A stretch of 64,000 nt of DNA from Planctomycetia bacterium. Lineage in GTDB: Bacteria > Planctomycetota > Planctomycetia > Pirellulales > PNKZ01. The number at the start of each line of letters is the position of its first letter. Within the stretch, counting starts at the first letter, position 1. The DNA is taken from positions 1 through 64,000 of the forward strand of contig JAIOPP010000034.1 of the NCBI GenBank assembly GCA_021413845.1. Direction: 5' to 3'. The position numbers were made by a program, and so were the translations under genes. Positions 29,350 through 39,400 of this stretch are shown one piece after another. The notes under the pieces were generated by a model, which ran no database searches, was not told where the DNA came from, and saw nothing but the letters and a program-made list of their open reading frames with translations.

Positions 29350-29385
29350 GCCACGCTTGCGGGTTCGCGAAACCGCAAGCGTGGC
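29350..29385. terminator. 13-bp inverted repeat between convergent genes
   Basis: Arms GCCACGCTTGCGG (29350-29362) and CCGCAAGCGTGGC (29373-29385) pair perfectly around a ten-base loop. It is placed between the stops of aceF and the convergent DUF1207 gene and is a plausible bidirectional terminator, though no T tract follows. The motif has the look of a dispersed repeat. Confidence 0.65.
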
Positions 29386-29409
29386 GTTGCACCGAGCTTG
29401 TCGCCGGGC

Positions 29410-30774
29410 TTAAAAGTCGTACCAAATTCCTAGGCCGACTTTGTTCTCGTTCACGTTGTAGAACTCGAACTGGTTGCTTTTGCCGTTGTAGTATTGCAGC
29501 CCCACTCGAAGGAGTTTCCCTTCGTTCCACGGGCGCCATTGCCAACCGGCCTGCACGACTAAGTTGCCGCTGTAGTTCTGCTCTTGGCGAATGTAGCCGT
29601 TGATCGCCGCGAACGGCGAGCCGCGCTTCGACGGGGCCAACGGGCTGTAATCGGCCCCGAATTGAAACTCCCACGGCTTCGCCACGTCGGCGTTGAAGGC
29701 CCAACCGGCCTCCGCATACAGCCGTAAGTCGTCGGTAATGTAGTACGACTGGCCGAGTACGAATTCATCGCGAACGTAGTTGATGCGTTGAAACGTCGGA
29801 TGCGAGACCATGTATTCGTCGCCGGCATGAGCGCTGATGTGGTAGAAGGCCGCTTTCGTCGCCCAGCGACCGATGCCGTAGGTGATCGGCAGGCCGGCTC
29901 GGAAGTCGACCGATTGGAGATCCTCGTTGTTTTCGAGATCGAGCCTTGGCTGCGCGGAACCTTCGACGTCGACCTCGAAACCTTCCGGCCGAATCGGGTT
30001 CGTCGACCCGTAGCGAAACAGGCCGACCCGCCCGCCGAGCGTGATGTCCCACATCCAACCGGCTCGCTTGTCGTGCTCGAACACGGTCGCCATGCGCGAC
30101 TCTTTGACGCCGGCCAAATAAGACCGATAGATCAATCCTGCCGGCAGAAATTGCGGCGTCCAATCCAAGTAGGCGTTCGGATCGTAAGGGAAACGGGAAT
30201 CGCCGAAATAGCCGTCGTGCGGCGCTTCGATGAAGACGTCGTCGTCGGTGCCGAGCGTGATCGGAGCGGGCGTCGTCGTCAGGATCGGAGGAGTCGCCGG
30301 AACCGTCTCCGAGATGAGCGGACGTCCTTTCGAAAACGGATCGACTTGCGGCGGCTGCACGCGCGACGAAGCCGCGGGTGCGAAGAGGCGCCGCGGAATC
30401 TCTCGCGCCGCGTCGAGGTTCTCGCGGACTGTGTTGGGAAGCCGCGCGTTCGTCGCTGCTCCTAAGCTGGAGCGAGGCACGATCGGTTCGACCTTAGTGT
30501 ATGGAGCCGTAGTGGTTGGAACTGTAGCGGATGGAGTTGCAACGGCCGGAGGCGTAGCGATCGGCTTTGCGATGGCGACGGGGAGCGTTTTCGGCGGGGC
30601 CTTGAGCGTGGTGCCCGAGGCGCGAGATTGACCGAACGTCGTCGTTGTGCCGAGCGCGATGATGAGCATCGCCGCTGCAATAACCTGGAGAGCGACCTGT
30701 GCAAATCTCCACGCGCGATCGAGCCCGATCGAACGAGGAGAAGTCTGCGAAGGTGAGGAGAAGCCGCTCGGCAT
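29410..30774 (-). CDS. DUF1207 outer-membrane beta-barrel-like protein
   Basis: The 454-residue protein has an N-terminal membrane or signal segment (QVALQVIAAAMLIIALGTTT, about residues 27-46), then about 120 residues of Pro/Thr/Ala-rich linker, and a C-terminal domain matching DUF1207: LPAGLIYRSYLAGVKESRMA, then RAGWMWDITLGGRVGLFRYG, and many alternating aromatic strands. It ends in the beta-barrel-like GLGIWYDF with a terminal Phe, typical of outer-membrane proteins. DUF1207 proteins are frequent in Planctomycetes; their function is not known. The ATG at 30774 has GGTGAGGAG upstream on the minus strand, although the leader before the hydrophobic core is long (26 residues). Confidence 0.85.
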   Translation of the reverse strand: MPSGFSSPSQTSPRSIGLDRAWRFAQVALQVIAAAMLIIALGTTTTFGQSRASGTTLKAPPKTLPVAIAKPIATPPAVATPSATVPTTTAPYTKVEPIVPRSSLGAATNARLPNTVRENLDAAREIPRRLFAPAASSRVQPPQVDPFSKGRPLISETVPATPPILTTTPAPITLGTDDDVFIEAPHDGYFGDSRFPYDPNAYLDWTPQFLPAGLIYRSYLAGVKESRMATVFEHDKRAGWMWDITLGGRVGLFRYGSTNPIRPEGFEVDVEGSAQPRLDLENNEDLQSVDFRAGLPITYGIGRWATKAAFYHISAHAGDEYMVSHPTFQRINYVRDEFVLGQSYYITDDLRLYAEAGWAFNADVAKPWEFQFGADYSPLAPSKRGSPFAAINGYIRQEQNYSGNLVVQAGWQWRPWNEGKLLRVGLQYYNGKSNQFEFYNVNENKVGLGIWYDF

Positions 30775-30943
30775 GTTTGCGCGGAAAACGACGGGAATCG
30801 GGTCTGTTTACGCCGCCGTTCGAAAAACGGCGGGCGTATGAGTAGCCGAAACGCTTGCTCCGCTGCAATGGCACATCCGCGGGGCGTGCCGGCAAGCGAG
30901 ACGACGATGCCGCCGAAGCAGACGCTACCGCTGCCGGCTCGAA

Positions 30944-31384
30944 CTATTTCGGCCGACCGCCGGCGTGCGTAACGAGTTCTTTTTGGATCCATCGCTCCAA
31001 CTCGTCGAGGTCGACCGGTGGAAGCCGCGATAGATCCGGCCGGAGTTTCACTGCATCGCGAATGTAGACGTGTTGAATCTCCGCGGCCGGCTTCTCGGTG
31101 TTCCAGTGCAGCAATACGCGGATGCACTTGCGTAGCGAGCCGGGAACGTCGAGCTCGTGCGTGCAGAGCAAGGCGATGTCGAGCCAGCCGAGTTGGCGCG
31201 CGGCCAAAGCAGGGAACTCGGCATTCAGATCGACCGTAGTCGTGAAGATCGCGCTGGCGACATCGGGGGCTTCGATGCCGTTGATGCGGATCATCAATGC
31301 CAGCAGTTGCCGAGTCGCGGCGAGAATTTCCTCGCGATTATCGTTTTCGACCGTCGTCGCTCCGCGAACGCCTCGGCAAGCCAT
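30944..31384 (-). CDS. aroH: Chorismate mutase, AroH type
   Basis: The 146-residue protein is a monofunctional chorismate mutase of the Bacillus AroH class, which converts chorismate to prephenate for Phe and Tyr synthesis in the cytoplasm. Active-site residues are recognisable: Arg in [14 protein letters not shown], Glu in [13 protein letters not shown], Arg in [13 protein letters not shown] and Tyr/Arg in [14 protein letters not shown]. The start is ATG 31384 ([11 protein letters not shown]); the frame is open further upstream into the FG-GAP gene, but that part is not homologous. No other aromatic amino-acid gene is near. It has about 20 extra residues at the C-terminus compared with B. 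subtilis AroH. Confidence 0.92.
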   Translation of the reverse strand: MACRGVRGATTVENDNREEILAATRQLLALMIRINGIEAPDVASAIFTTTVDLNAEFPALAARQLGWLDIALLCTHELDVPGSLRKCIRVLLHWNTEKPAAEIQHVYIRDAVKLRPDLSRLPPVDLDELERWIQKELVTHAGGRPK

Positions 31385-31448
31385 GAGAAAAATTCCAATG
31401 CGAAGGCCGCCCGGCAAATGGGCCGCCTCAAGAGAAACGGGAAACAAA

Positions 31449-32711
31449 CTACTTCGTTTCGTTCCAGTATATCCGCCCGTTGTGGGTTTGCCGACCGACG
31501 ACGATGATCTCTTGTTTGCCGTCGCCATCGAGATCGGCCACGGCGAGATCTTCGATCGCCGTCGTCCCCGGCTCGATGAGGGATCGGGTCCAAGCGATCG
31601 AGGACGACGGGGCCGCTTTCGCGTCCGCGGCTTTCGCCGAAGGATCGTAGATGCGCAGCCCGCGCCGCTTCTTCGGGTCTTTTTCATCGAGATCGTCGCG
31701 GACGCCGATGATCAACTCTTCATCAGCATCGGCATCGAGATTGGCGCACCAGACCGCATGTCCCCATTTCAGCTCTTCGTCGACGACGGTTCGCTGCCAG
31801 AGACCGGTCTTCGGATCGGCCGGCTCCGTATAGACGACCACTTGGTGGCCGTGCCATGGTTCGATCGTCGCGATGTAGCGGCTGCCGTCGGCAAGCCGGC
31901 CGGCTTTGATTTCGCTTGCGCCGCGGTTCGGACTCGTGGCTTGGTTGCCCGCGCCGATCAAGGTGCGGGTGAACTTTCCTTGCCCGTCGTTGGTGAGCAG
32001 GTTCACCCCTTCGAAGCTGGTGACGAGGATGTCGAGATCTTTGTCGCCGTCGAAATCGAGCGGCTGGAAGTTGTGGCAGACATGCATCTCATCGTTCAAG
32101 ACGCGCATCGGCCAGCGATCGGCTTCGGGATTCTTCGGAACGGAGAAAGCGAGGATGCGCACGCCCGACTCTTGGAAGTTCGGCTTCGTAGAGTCACGTC
32201 CCATCAAAGGAACCACGATCAGCTCGCTCCGGCCGTCGCCGTCGAGATCGGCCCAACGCAATCGATGGGTCGTCGGTTCTTCGGAGATCGAGCGGACGAT
32301 CCAGCGATCGTCCGTGCCGGAAGTCGGACGGGTCAGCCATTGAATCGTGCCGCCGCTTTTCGTATTCGACGGATTCCAGTCGGCACCGAGCGCGAACTCG
32401 GGCTTGCCGTCTCCATCGATGTCGTACGGGCCGAGGCAGACATTGTCTTTCTTCGTCTGATCTTGAATTAAGATATGCGGCTTCCACGACGGATTTTGAT
32501 ACCAGACGACGCGCGTCGTATCGACGACCACGATGTCGAGCTTCTTGTCGCCGTCGACGTCGACGATGTTCACCGCGTAGCCGACGGCGAGATCGGTCGC
32601 GAATTCCTGGCTGCGGAGCGCAAGCTCGCCGGCCGAAGCCGACCGCAACGCGACGCAGGTCGAAGCCAGAAGCAGCGCCGTTTTTAGAACAAGCCGAGAA
32701 GTCGTATGCAT
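31449..32711 (-). CDS. Secreted FG-GAP/VCBS-repeat beta-propeller protein
   Basis: The 420-residue protein has a signal peptide ([19 protein letters not shown]) and several FG-GAP-like calcium-binding repeats with the D-x-D-G-D pattern: [75 protein letters not shown] and [15 protein letters not shown]. These form an integrin-alpha-like propeller. Such proteins are abundant in Planctomycetes and are exported; ligand and role are unknown. It lies eight bases after the PQQ-propeller gene, so the two are probably co-transcribed, followed by aroH. Confidence 0.9.
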   Translation of the reverse strand: MHTTSRLVLKTALLLASTCVALRSASAGELALRSQEFATDLAVGYAVNIVDVDGDKKLDIVVVDTTRVVWYQNPSWKPHILIQDQTKKDNVCLGPYDIDGDGKPEFALGADWNPSNTKSGGTIQWLTRPTSGTDDRWIVRSISEEPTTHRLRWADLDGDGRSELIVVPLMGRDSTKPNFQESGVRILAFSVPKNPEADRWPMRVLNDEMHVCHNFQPLDFDGDKDLDILVTSFEGVNLLTNDGQGKFTRTLIGAGNQATSPNRGASEIKAGRLADGSRYIATIEPWHGHQVVVYTEPADPKTGLWQRTVVDEELKWGHAVWCANLDADADEELIIGVRDDLDEKDPKKRRGLRIYDPSAKAADAKAAPSSSIAWTRSLIEPGTTAIEDLAVADLDGDGKQEIIVVGRQTHNGRIYWNETK

Positions 32712-32719
32712 AGGTGAGA

Positions 32720-34018
32720 CTACTTTTTACCGATGGCGTAGAGAGCGTCGTAGGTGCGCAGATAGAGGCGCCCGCCGGAGATGACCGGCGATGCGGAAAC
32801 CGCTTCCCCGATATCGTTCTTAGCGAGCAATTCGAACTTAGGACCGGCTTTGACGACCGTCGTCATGCCGTCGCGAGCCGTAAGATAGATTTTGCCGTCG
32901 CCGTAGACCGGCGAAGCGCGATGGCGTTGCCGATGGATCTCTTTCGATTCCATATAGAGTTCTTTGCCGGTCTTCGCATCGAGGCAGATGAGAATGCCGT
33001 TTTCCCGGCAGAGATACACTAGGCCGTCGTGAACCAGCGGGCTCGGAACATCGGGCGTATTCTCTTCGCGCCGCCAAACATGGCCGACCTGCGTTTCCGT
33101 GATGTTGCCTTGAGCATCGACGCTGAGCCCGAGCACCGGCCCGTTCTTGGCCGATGGGACGACGACGAGCCCCTCGGCTGCGACCGGCGTGGCGACGAAG
33201 CGGAGCGTCATGTTGTACTTCGTGGTGCCGTTCAGGCCGCCGCAGCGAAAAATCTCTTTACCGTCTTTCAAGTCGTGCGCCGTCACGTAGTCGCAGCCGT
33301 GCGAAATGAGATACGCGTGTTTGTCGTCGCGATAAATAATCGGCGAAGCATAAGAATGCTCGCACTCCGCCTTCGCATCGCTCACGCGCTCGTGTTTCCA
33401 AACTTCATTGCCGGTCAAAGCGTCGAGTCCGAGGAGGAGGTAGTAGTTCGTGTGCAGCAATTGGATGTACAGCCGATCGCCGTCGATCACCGGCGACGAC
33501 GTCATGCCGAAGGCGATATTGAACTTGCCGTACTTATCTTGCAGATTGAATTTCCAAATCGCATTGCCTTCGAAGTCGTAGCAGGCCAGTTCGCCGGTGC
33601 TGAGCATCGTCCAAACGTGCTTGCCGTCGGTCACGGGGGAAGGGCTGGCCGAGTTCCCTTCGTCGCCCCGAACCGGAGCGTCGCCGGTTCCTAGGGTTCG
33701 TTCCCAAAGGATCTTGCCGGCCGTGTCGGCGCAGATGAGCACCAAATCCTTCTCTTTGGCCGAGGTCAGAAAGATGCGGTTGTCCCAAACGACCGGGGTC
33801 GCGCCGGCTGGGCCCGGCAGGGGCAGCTTCCAAACGACCCCTTCCGTGGCGCTCCACTTCGTCGGCAGATCGGTCTCGTGGCTGACGCCGTCGAGCTTGG
33901 CCCCGCGCCACTGCGGCCAGTTCTCGGCTCGGGCGGTCGCCGCAGAAGCGGCGGCTAGGGCTAGAAATAAGGTCGAAAGACGGCGGGTTACGGAGCGCCG
34001 AGACTTCTGCAAAGACAT
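32720..34018 (-). CDS. Secreted PQQ-type beta-propeller protein
   Basis: The 432-residue protein has a signal peptide (RRLSTLFLALAAASAATARA) followed by ENWPQWRGAKLDGVS, the usual opening of planctomycete PQQ-binding-like propellers. Repeats with the tryptophan-docking pattern are visible (ADTAGKILWERTL, YDFEGNAIWKFNL, LDALTGNEVWKHER, LDAKTGKELYMES). The family includes BamB-like and quinoprotein-like propellers, mostly without proof of a bound cofactor. ATG 34018 is used, with AAGGA about nine bases upstream. Together with the FG-GAP gene it makes an exported two-propeller pair. Confidence 0.9.
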   Translation of the reverse strand: MSLQKSRRSVTRRLSTLFLALAAASAATARAENWPQWRGAKLDGVSHETDLPTKWSATEGVVWKLPLPGPAGATPVVWDNRIFLTSAKEKDLVLICADTAGKILWERTLGTGDAPVRGDEGNSASPSPVTDGKHVWTMLSTGELACYDFEGNAIWKFNLQDKYGKFNIAFGMTSSPVIDGDRLYIQLLHTNYYLLLGLDALTGNEVWKHERVSDAKAECEHSYASPIIYRDDKHAYLISHGCDYVTAHDLKDGKEIFRCGGLNGTTKYNMTLRFVATPVAAEGLVVVPSAKNGPVLGLSVDAQGNITETQVGHVWRREENTPDVPSPLVHDGLVYLCRENGILICLDAKTGKELYMESKEIHRQRHRASPVYGDGKIYLTARDGMTTVVKAGPKFELLAKNDIGEAVSASPVISGGRLYLRTYDALYAIGKK

Positions 34019-34658
34019 AGAGAGATCCTTAGCTGGCAGGCTATGAGCAGATGCGCGAGAGGAGTGGCGCATCGGGGCGGGCGCAGGTCGTAAGTAGCTA
34101 ATTTGATTGATCTTGTTGCAACCGTCAAGAAACGGCCGCCTGAATTATCGCGATACCATGATGTTGGAATAAGTCGACTGGGATGGATAGGTCGATGTCG
34201 TGGTTGACATGCATGCCCGCTCTGTTAATGTGACAGGGATAGGGTTCGATGCCGAGAGTTAACGGTTGTAACGCGTTGGGGAAGATCCTCAGGGCGAGTT
34301 GGATCATTGCGCGGTAAACTATTGCTGCGAATCAGGTTTTGTCTTTGCAAGCATGCCGTTTGAGTTCCTAACCCCAGGTGTCGAGTCGCCGGCAGATGCA
34401 CTTCGTCGCCGACGACTCAATGCAGGGCGCAAGCCGATTGTGTCGGCGATTTGAGTCGACCCAAAGGATGAGACAAGGAGTGCCGATTACGGAATCGCGG
34501 TCGGCGCGCTCGTTTGCGCATTGCGGTAGGGAATGTAACGGTCGAATGCATTTCGCGCTGGAAGGTCGATAGAGTCGGCGATCGAAAACCAAGCGATCGG
34601 CCGGCGTCGGATCTCGGCGCGAAGTTTTTTCAGTACGCACTGTTGGGAAGGTTAGCAG
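34019..34658. other. Divergent intergenic region upstream of the megasynthase
   Basis: This stretch of 640 bases separates the minus-strand propeller gene from the 15-kb megasynthase gene and must hold the promoters of both. Its GC content is visibly lower at 34090-34340. A 60-codon minus-strand frame (34125-34307) has mixed, non-biased composition and could be a gene remnant. The megasynthase start codon at 34659 is preceded by GGAAGG (34646-34651), seven bases away. No regulator gene, riboswitch or clear operator palindrome was recognised. Confidence 0.5.
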
Positions 34659-36413
34659 ATGGCCTATTCGCCAATGGAATCGGCTCCCGTTGGAATCGAA
34701 AACTTCGTAGACCTGCTCGAACGGCGCAAGGCCGAACGGGCGGCGCATACCCCTTTTCGATTCCTAGCCGACGGCGAAAACGAAGAAATCAATCTGACCT
34801 ACGCCGAGCTCGACCGACAGGCTCGCGCCATCGCCGGGTGGCTACAGCGCACGCAGAATCCGGGCGATCGCGTTATCCTGATCTATCCCCCCGGGTTGGA
34901 ATACATCACCTCGTTCTTCGGTTGCTTGTATGCCGGTGTGATCGCCGTGCCGGCCTATCTGCCGCGCATGAATCGTCTGACGTCGCGGTTGTTGTCGATC
35001 GTCGCCGATGCGAAGCCGACGCTCGTCCTTACGACGAAAAAGATTCTTTCCGACGTCACGAAGCGTTTGGCCGGCGTCCCGGAATTGCTGTCGCTGCAAT
35101 GGATGGCCACGGACAACATCGAGCCGGGAATTGAAGATTCGTGGACCAAGCCGGACCTGACCGGCGACCATCTCGCGTTCTTGCAATACACATCGGGCTC
35201 GACTCAGGCTCCGAAGGGTGTGATGGTCACGCATCGGAACTTGCTTCACAATTCCGAGGCGATCAAGCAATTCTTCGGCAACGGCCCGCATTCCAGCGGC
35301 GTGATCTGGCTTCCGCCGTATCACGACATGGGCCTGATCGGCGGCATCATCCAGCCGATCTACGCCGATTCGACCGCGATCGTCATGACACCCGTAGCGT
35401 TCATTCAGCGGCCGATGCGCTGGCTGCAAGCGATCTCGAAGTATCGCGCCACGGTGAGCGGCGGACCGAATTTCGCTTTCGATCTGTGCGTCGATCGGAT
35501 CTCGCCCGAGCAGCGCGCCACGCTCGACCTGAGTTGTTGGGAAGTCGCGTTCTGCGGAGCCGAGCCCGTACGGCATGAGACGCTCGAGCGCTTCACCGAA
35601 GCGTTCGCCCCGAGCGGCTTCCGGCGCGAGGCTTTTTATCCTTGCTACGGTCTCGCCGAGTCGACGTTGATGGTCACCGGGGGCCGGCCCGACCGTCCGC
35701 CGGTGAAGGTGAGTTTTCAGTCGGACGGATTGGAAAAGAACCGTGTCGTCCCGGTTGCGAATGAAGATCCCGATGCCCGCTGCTTGGTCGGCTGCGGTGC
35801 GGTGGCCGGTGGGCAATCGGTCTGGATCGTCGATCCGGAATCACTGCAACCGGCGGCTCCCGACGTGATCGGCGAGGTTTGGGTGCGCGGCCCGAGCGTG
35901 GCGGCCGGCTATTGGAAGATGCCGGAGCAAACGCGCGAGACGTTCGGCGCGTATCTGCCTAACGGCGAAGGCCCGTTCCTTAGGACCGGCGATCTCGGTT
36001 TCTTTTTCGACGGCGAGTTGTTCGTCACCGGTCGGATCAAAGACCTGATTATCATTCGCGGCGGCAATTACTATCCGCAAGACATCGAGCATTCGGTGCA
36101 AAAGGCGAACGCTACGCTCGCGCTCGGCGCGGGTGCGGCGTTCTCGATCGAACAAGACGAAACGGAAAAGCTCGTCATCGTGCATGAAATGAACGTGCGC
36201 CAATGCGAGAACCCCGACGCGATCTTCACCGCGATGCGCAACGCCGTGGCGGAAGACCACGAGCTGCAACTCGATTCGATCGTGCTGCTAAAGCCGGGGC
36301 AAATTCCTAAGACTTCGAGCGGCAAGATCCAGCGCCGCGCGACGAAGGCGCTGTACGTCGAAGGGATGCTTACGGGCGTCATGGCGGCTTATCGCTACGG
36401 TGCCGCCGCGAAT
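34659..36413 (+). other. Domain: fatty-acyl-AMP ligase (loading)
   Basis: Residues 1-585 are an adenylation domain of the FAAL type. The P-loop-like core motif reads QYTSGSTQAPKGVMVTHRNL (from residue 176), followed by WLPPYHDMGLIGGIIQPIYA, a block typical of FAALs as against acyl-CoA synthetases, and PKTSSGKIQRRATK with Lys556. FAALs make acyl-adenylates and pass the acyl group to a carrier protein. The first carrier here is not next to it but lies beyond the methyltransferase domain (Ser1008). A Lys/Gly/Asn/Ala-rich linker (about 590-650) follows. Confidence 0.92.
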
Positions 36414-39400
36414 GCCAAAGAAGACGAGGCCGACGAATACACTTCGCCCGATAAGCCGGCCAACGGCCAAGCCGCGGCGAAGCCGACGACGTCGAACGGC
36501 GAACAGGCCCATAAGAAAAACGGCGACCACGGCATCAACGGCGCCACGAAGAGCGAAGCTCCGGCAGTCGGCGAGCGCCCGGCCGCGCGCAGCGCGACGG
36601 CCCCCTCCGCGCGTGGAGGAGTGCAACCGGAATCGGAAGCGGAGCTCGACGAAGGCTTCTTCCGGCTCATTCTCGACGGCGAGTATCTTTCCGATAGCGC
36701 GGCGATGTGGGACCGTGCGGAAAACTTGCAGCAAGCGCAAGAGAACAAGCTCCGTCGGCTGGCGCAACTGGCGCGCGTCGAACGAGGCGATCGGGTCGTC
36801 GACATCGGTTGCGGCTGGGGAGGAATGGTTCGCTACGGCGTCGACAAGCTCGGCGTCGAACAGATCACCGGCCTGACCGTGAACCGCGCGCAATACGACT
36901 TCGCCTCGAAGCGCGCGAGCGACAAAGCGACGTTCCGCCTGAGCTCTTGGCGCGAGTTTCAACCGGAGCGCAAAGTCGATTCGATCTTGTGCATCGACGC
37001 CATCGAGCATTTCGTGCCGCTGGCCGTGCGGGCACAGGGGAAGCATCAGGAAGTCTATCGCCGCTTCTTCCAAAAGTGCTACGAAATCAGCAGCGAGAGC
37101 GCTTTTCTCGGCTTGCAGTCGGTCGTCGCGGTGAAGCGCGCCGACACGATCCAAACGCAAGCCGATATGGCGTTCATCGCCAAGATGTTTCCCGGTTCGT
37201 CGTTGCCGTTTCAAGACGATCTGCTCGACGCGGTGAAGGGGCTGTATGATGTCGCCGAATGGCGCTCGGCCGGCGCAGATTATCAGAAGACGCTCAATGC
37301 CTGGCTCATCAACCTGCGCAACAACAAAGACCTGATCTCGCGCAAGTACGGCCACGAAGTCTTCGATCGTTACCTGCGTTACTTCGAGTCGACGCTGCGC
37401 AGCGTGCAAAACGGCTACGTCGATCTGTTGCAATTGTCGTTGCAAAAAGTCTTGAATCCCGATGCCGCAGCGATCGTGTTCGCCGGCGATCTCGATAGCG
37501 AGCACGACGACACCGAAGTCTCGACGAATCGCGATCCGCTTTCTCGGCCAGGCGTGAAGCCGATTCGCCGCTCGGCCGAAGAGGTCGAGCGTTGGTTAGC
37601 CGAAGAGCTTTCCGCCAAGCTCAAGATCTTGCCGTCCGACTTCGACGTGCGCCAGCCCTTCACCAACTACGGGCTCGACTCCGTCCAAATGGTCGGGCTG
37701 ATCGGCGACTTGGAAACTTATCTCGGCCGGTCGCTGCAGCCGACCTTGGCCTGGGACTATCCGACGACCGAGGCCTTGGCGAAGTTTCTGGCGACGGAAT
37801 CCGGCGACGGAGCGCAAGAGGTCGAGTTCGAGCGCGTCGTCGAAGTCGAACCGATCGCGGTCGTCGGCATGGGGTGTCGCTTCCCGGGAGCCGACAATCT
37901 CGATGAGTATTGGAAGCTGATGACGGAAGGTCGCGAAGGGATCGTCGAGATCCCGGCCGATCGTTGGAACGTCGACGAGTTCTACGACTCAAACGTCGAC
38001 GCGCCGGGCAAGATCGTCACGCGCTGGGGCGGTTTCGTCAGCAATATTTCGCAGTTCGATCCGCGGGCATTCGGCATCACGCCGCGCGAAGCATCGCGCA
38101 TGGATCCGCAGCAGCGGCTCTTGCTCGAATGCACCTGGGAAGCCTTCGAGCACGCAGGCATGGCTCCCGATCGTGTCGCAGGGTCGAAGACCGGCGTGTT
38201 CGTCGGCATCGGCGGCACCGACTACATGCAGATGTATCGCGGCCTTGATAACTACTTGACGCACGTCGACGCCTACTGCGGCACCGGCAACGCTCTAAGC
38301 ATCGCGGCGAACCGCGTGTCGTACGTGTTCGATCTGCATGGGCCGAGCCTCGCTGTCGACACGGCTTGTTCGTCGGCGCTCGTCGCGCTGCACTACGCAG
38401 TGCAGAGCCTGCGCAATCGCGACTGCGATATGGCCCTGGCGGCCGGCGTCAACGTGATTCTCTCGCCCGAGACGACCGTGGCCTTCTCGAAGGCGCGCAT
38501 GCTCTCGCCGGATGGTCGTTGCAAGCCGTTCGATGCGAGCGCCAACGGCTATGTGCGCGGCGAAGGGTGCGGCGTCGTCGTGTTGAAGCGCTTGAGCGAT
38601 GCCATCAACGACGGCGACAATATCCTCGGCGTCGTCCGTGCGACGGCGTGCAACCAAGACGGCCGGACCAGCGGCATGACCGCCCCGAACGGCCCGTCGC
38701 AAATGGAATGCATTCGCAAGGCGCTCGCGCAAGCGCGCGTGAAGCCGGAACAAGTCACCTATATCGAAGCGCACGGCACGGGCACCCCGCTCGGCGACCC
38801 GATCGAAGTCTCGGCCTTAAACGGCGTGCTCGGCGTGCGTCCGGCCGATGCGCTGCCGTGTCACATGGCATCGGTCAAAGGAAACATCGGGCACTTGGAA
38901 ACGGCGTCGGGCGTCGCGAGCCTGATCAAAGTCGTGCTGATGTTGCAAAACGGCCAAATTCCGCCGCAACGCAACTTCCGCGAACTGAACCCGAACATCG
39001 CCGCCGCAACCTTCGGCCTCAAGATTCCGACGGAGTTGACGCCGTGGGACGTCGGCAAGCATCCGCGCATCGCCGGCATCAGCGGCTTCGGCTTCGGCGG
39101 CACGAACGCGCATGTGATCGTCGAAGGTTGGCCGAGCCGGCCGGTCGAGAAGGGCGCGCAGATGGAGCGGCCGCAGCAGCTTGCGGTCCTCTCGGCGCAT
39201 AGCCCCGAAGCGTTGAAGGCTTTGGCCGCGCTCGATGCCGAGCACTTGGCGCAGCATCCGGAATTGCCGATCGCCGACGTTTGCCACACGCTCACGTTCG
39301 GTCGCTCGCACCTCGCGGAGCGGCTGGCGTTGCCGATCGATTCGACGGCGAAACTTGCCGAGCAACTTCGTCAGTTCGCCGAGACGGGCAAGCTCGCCGG

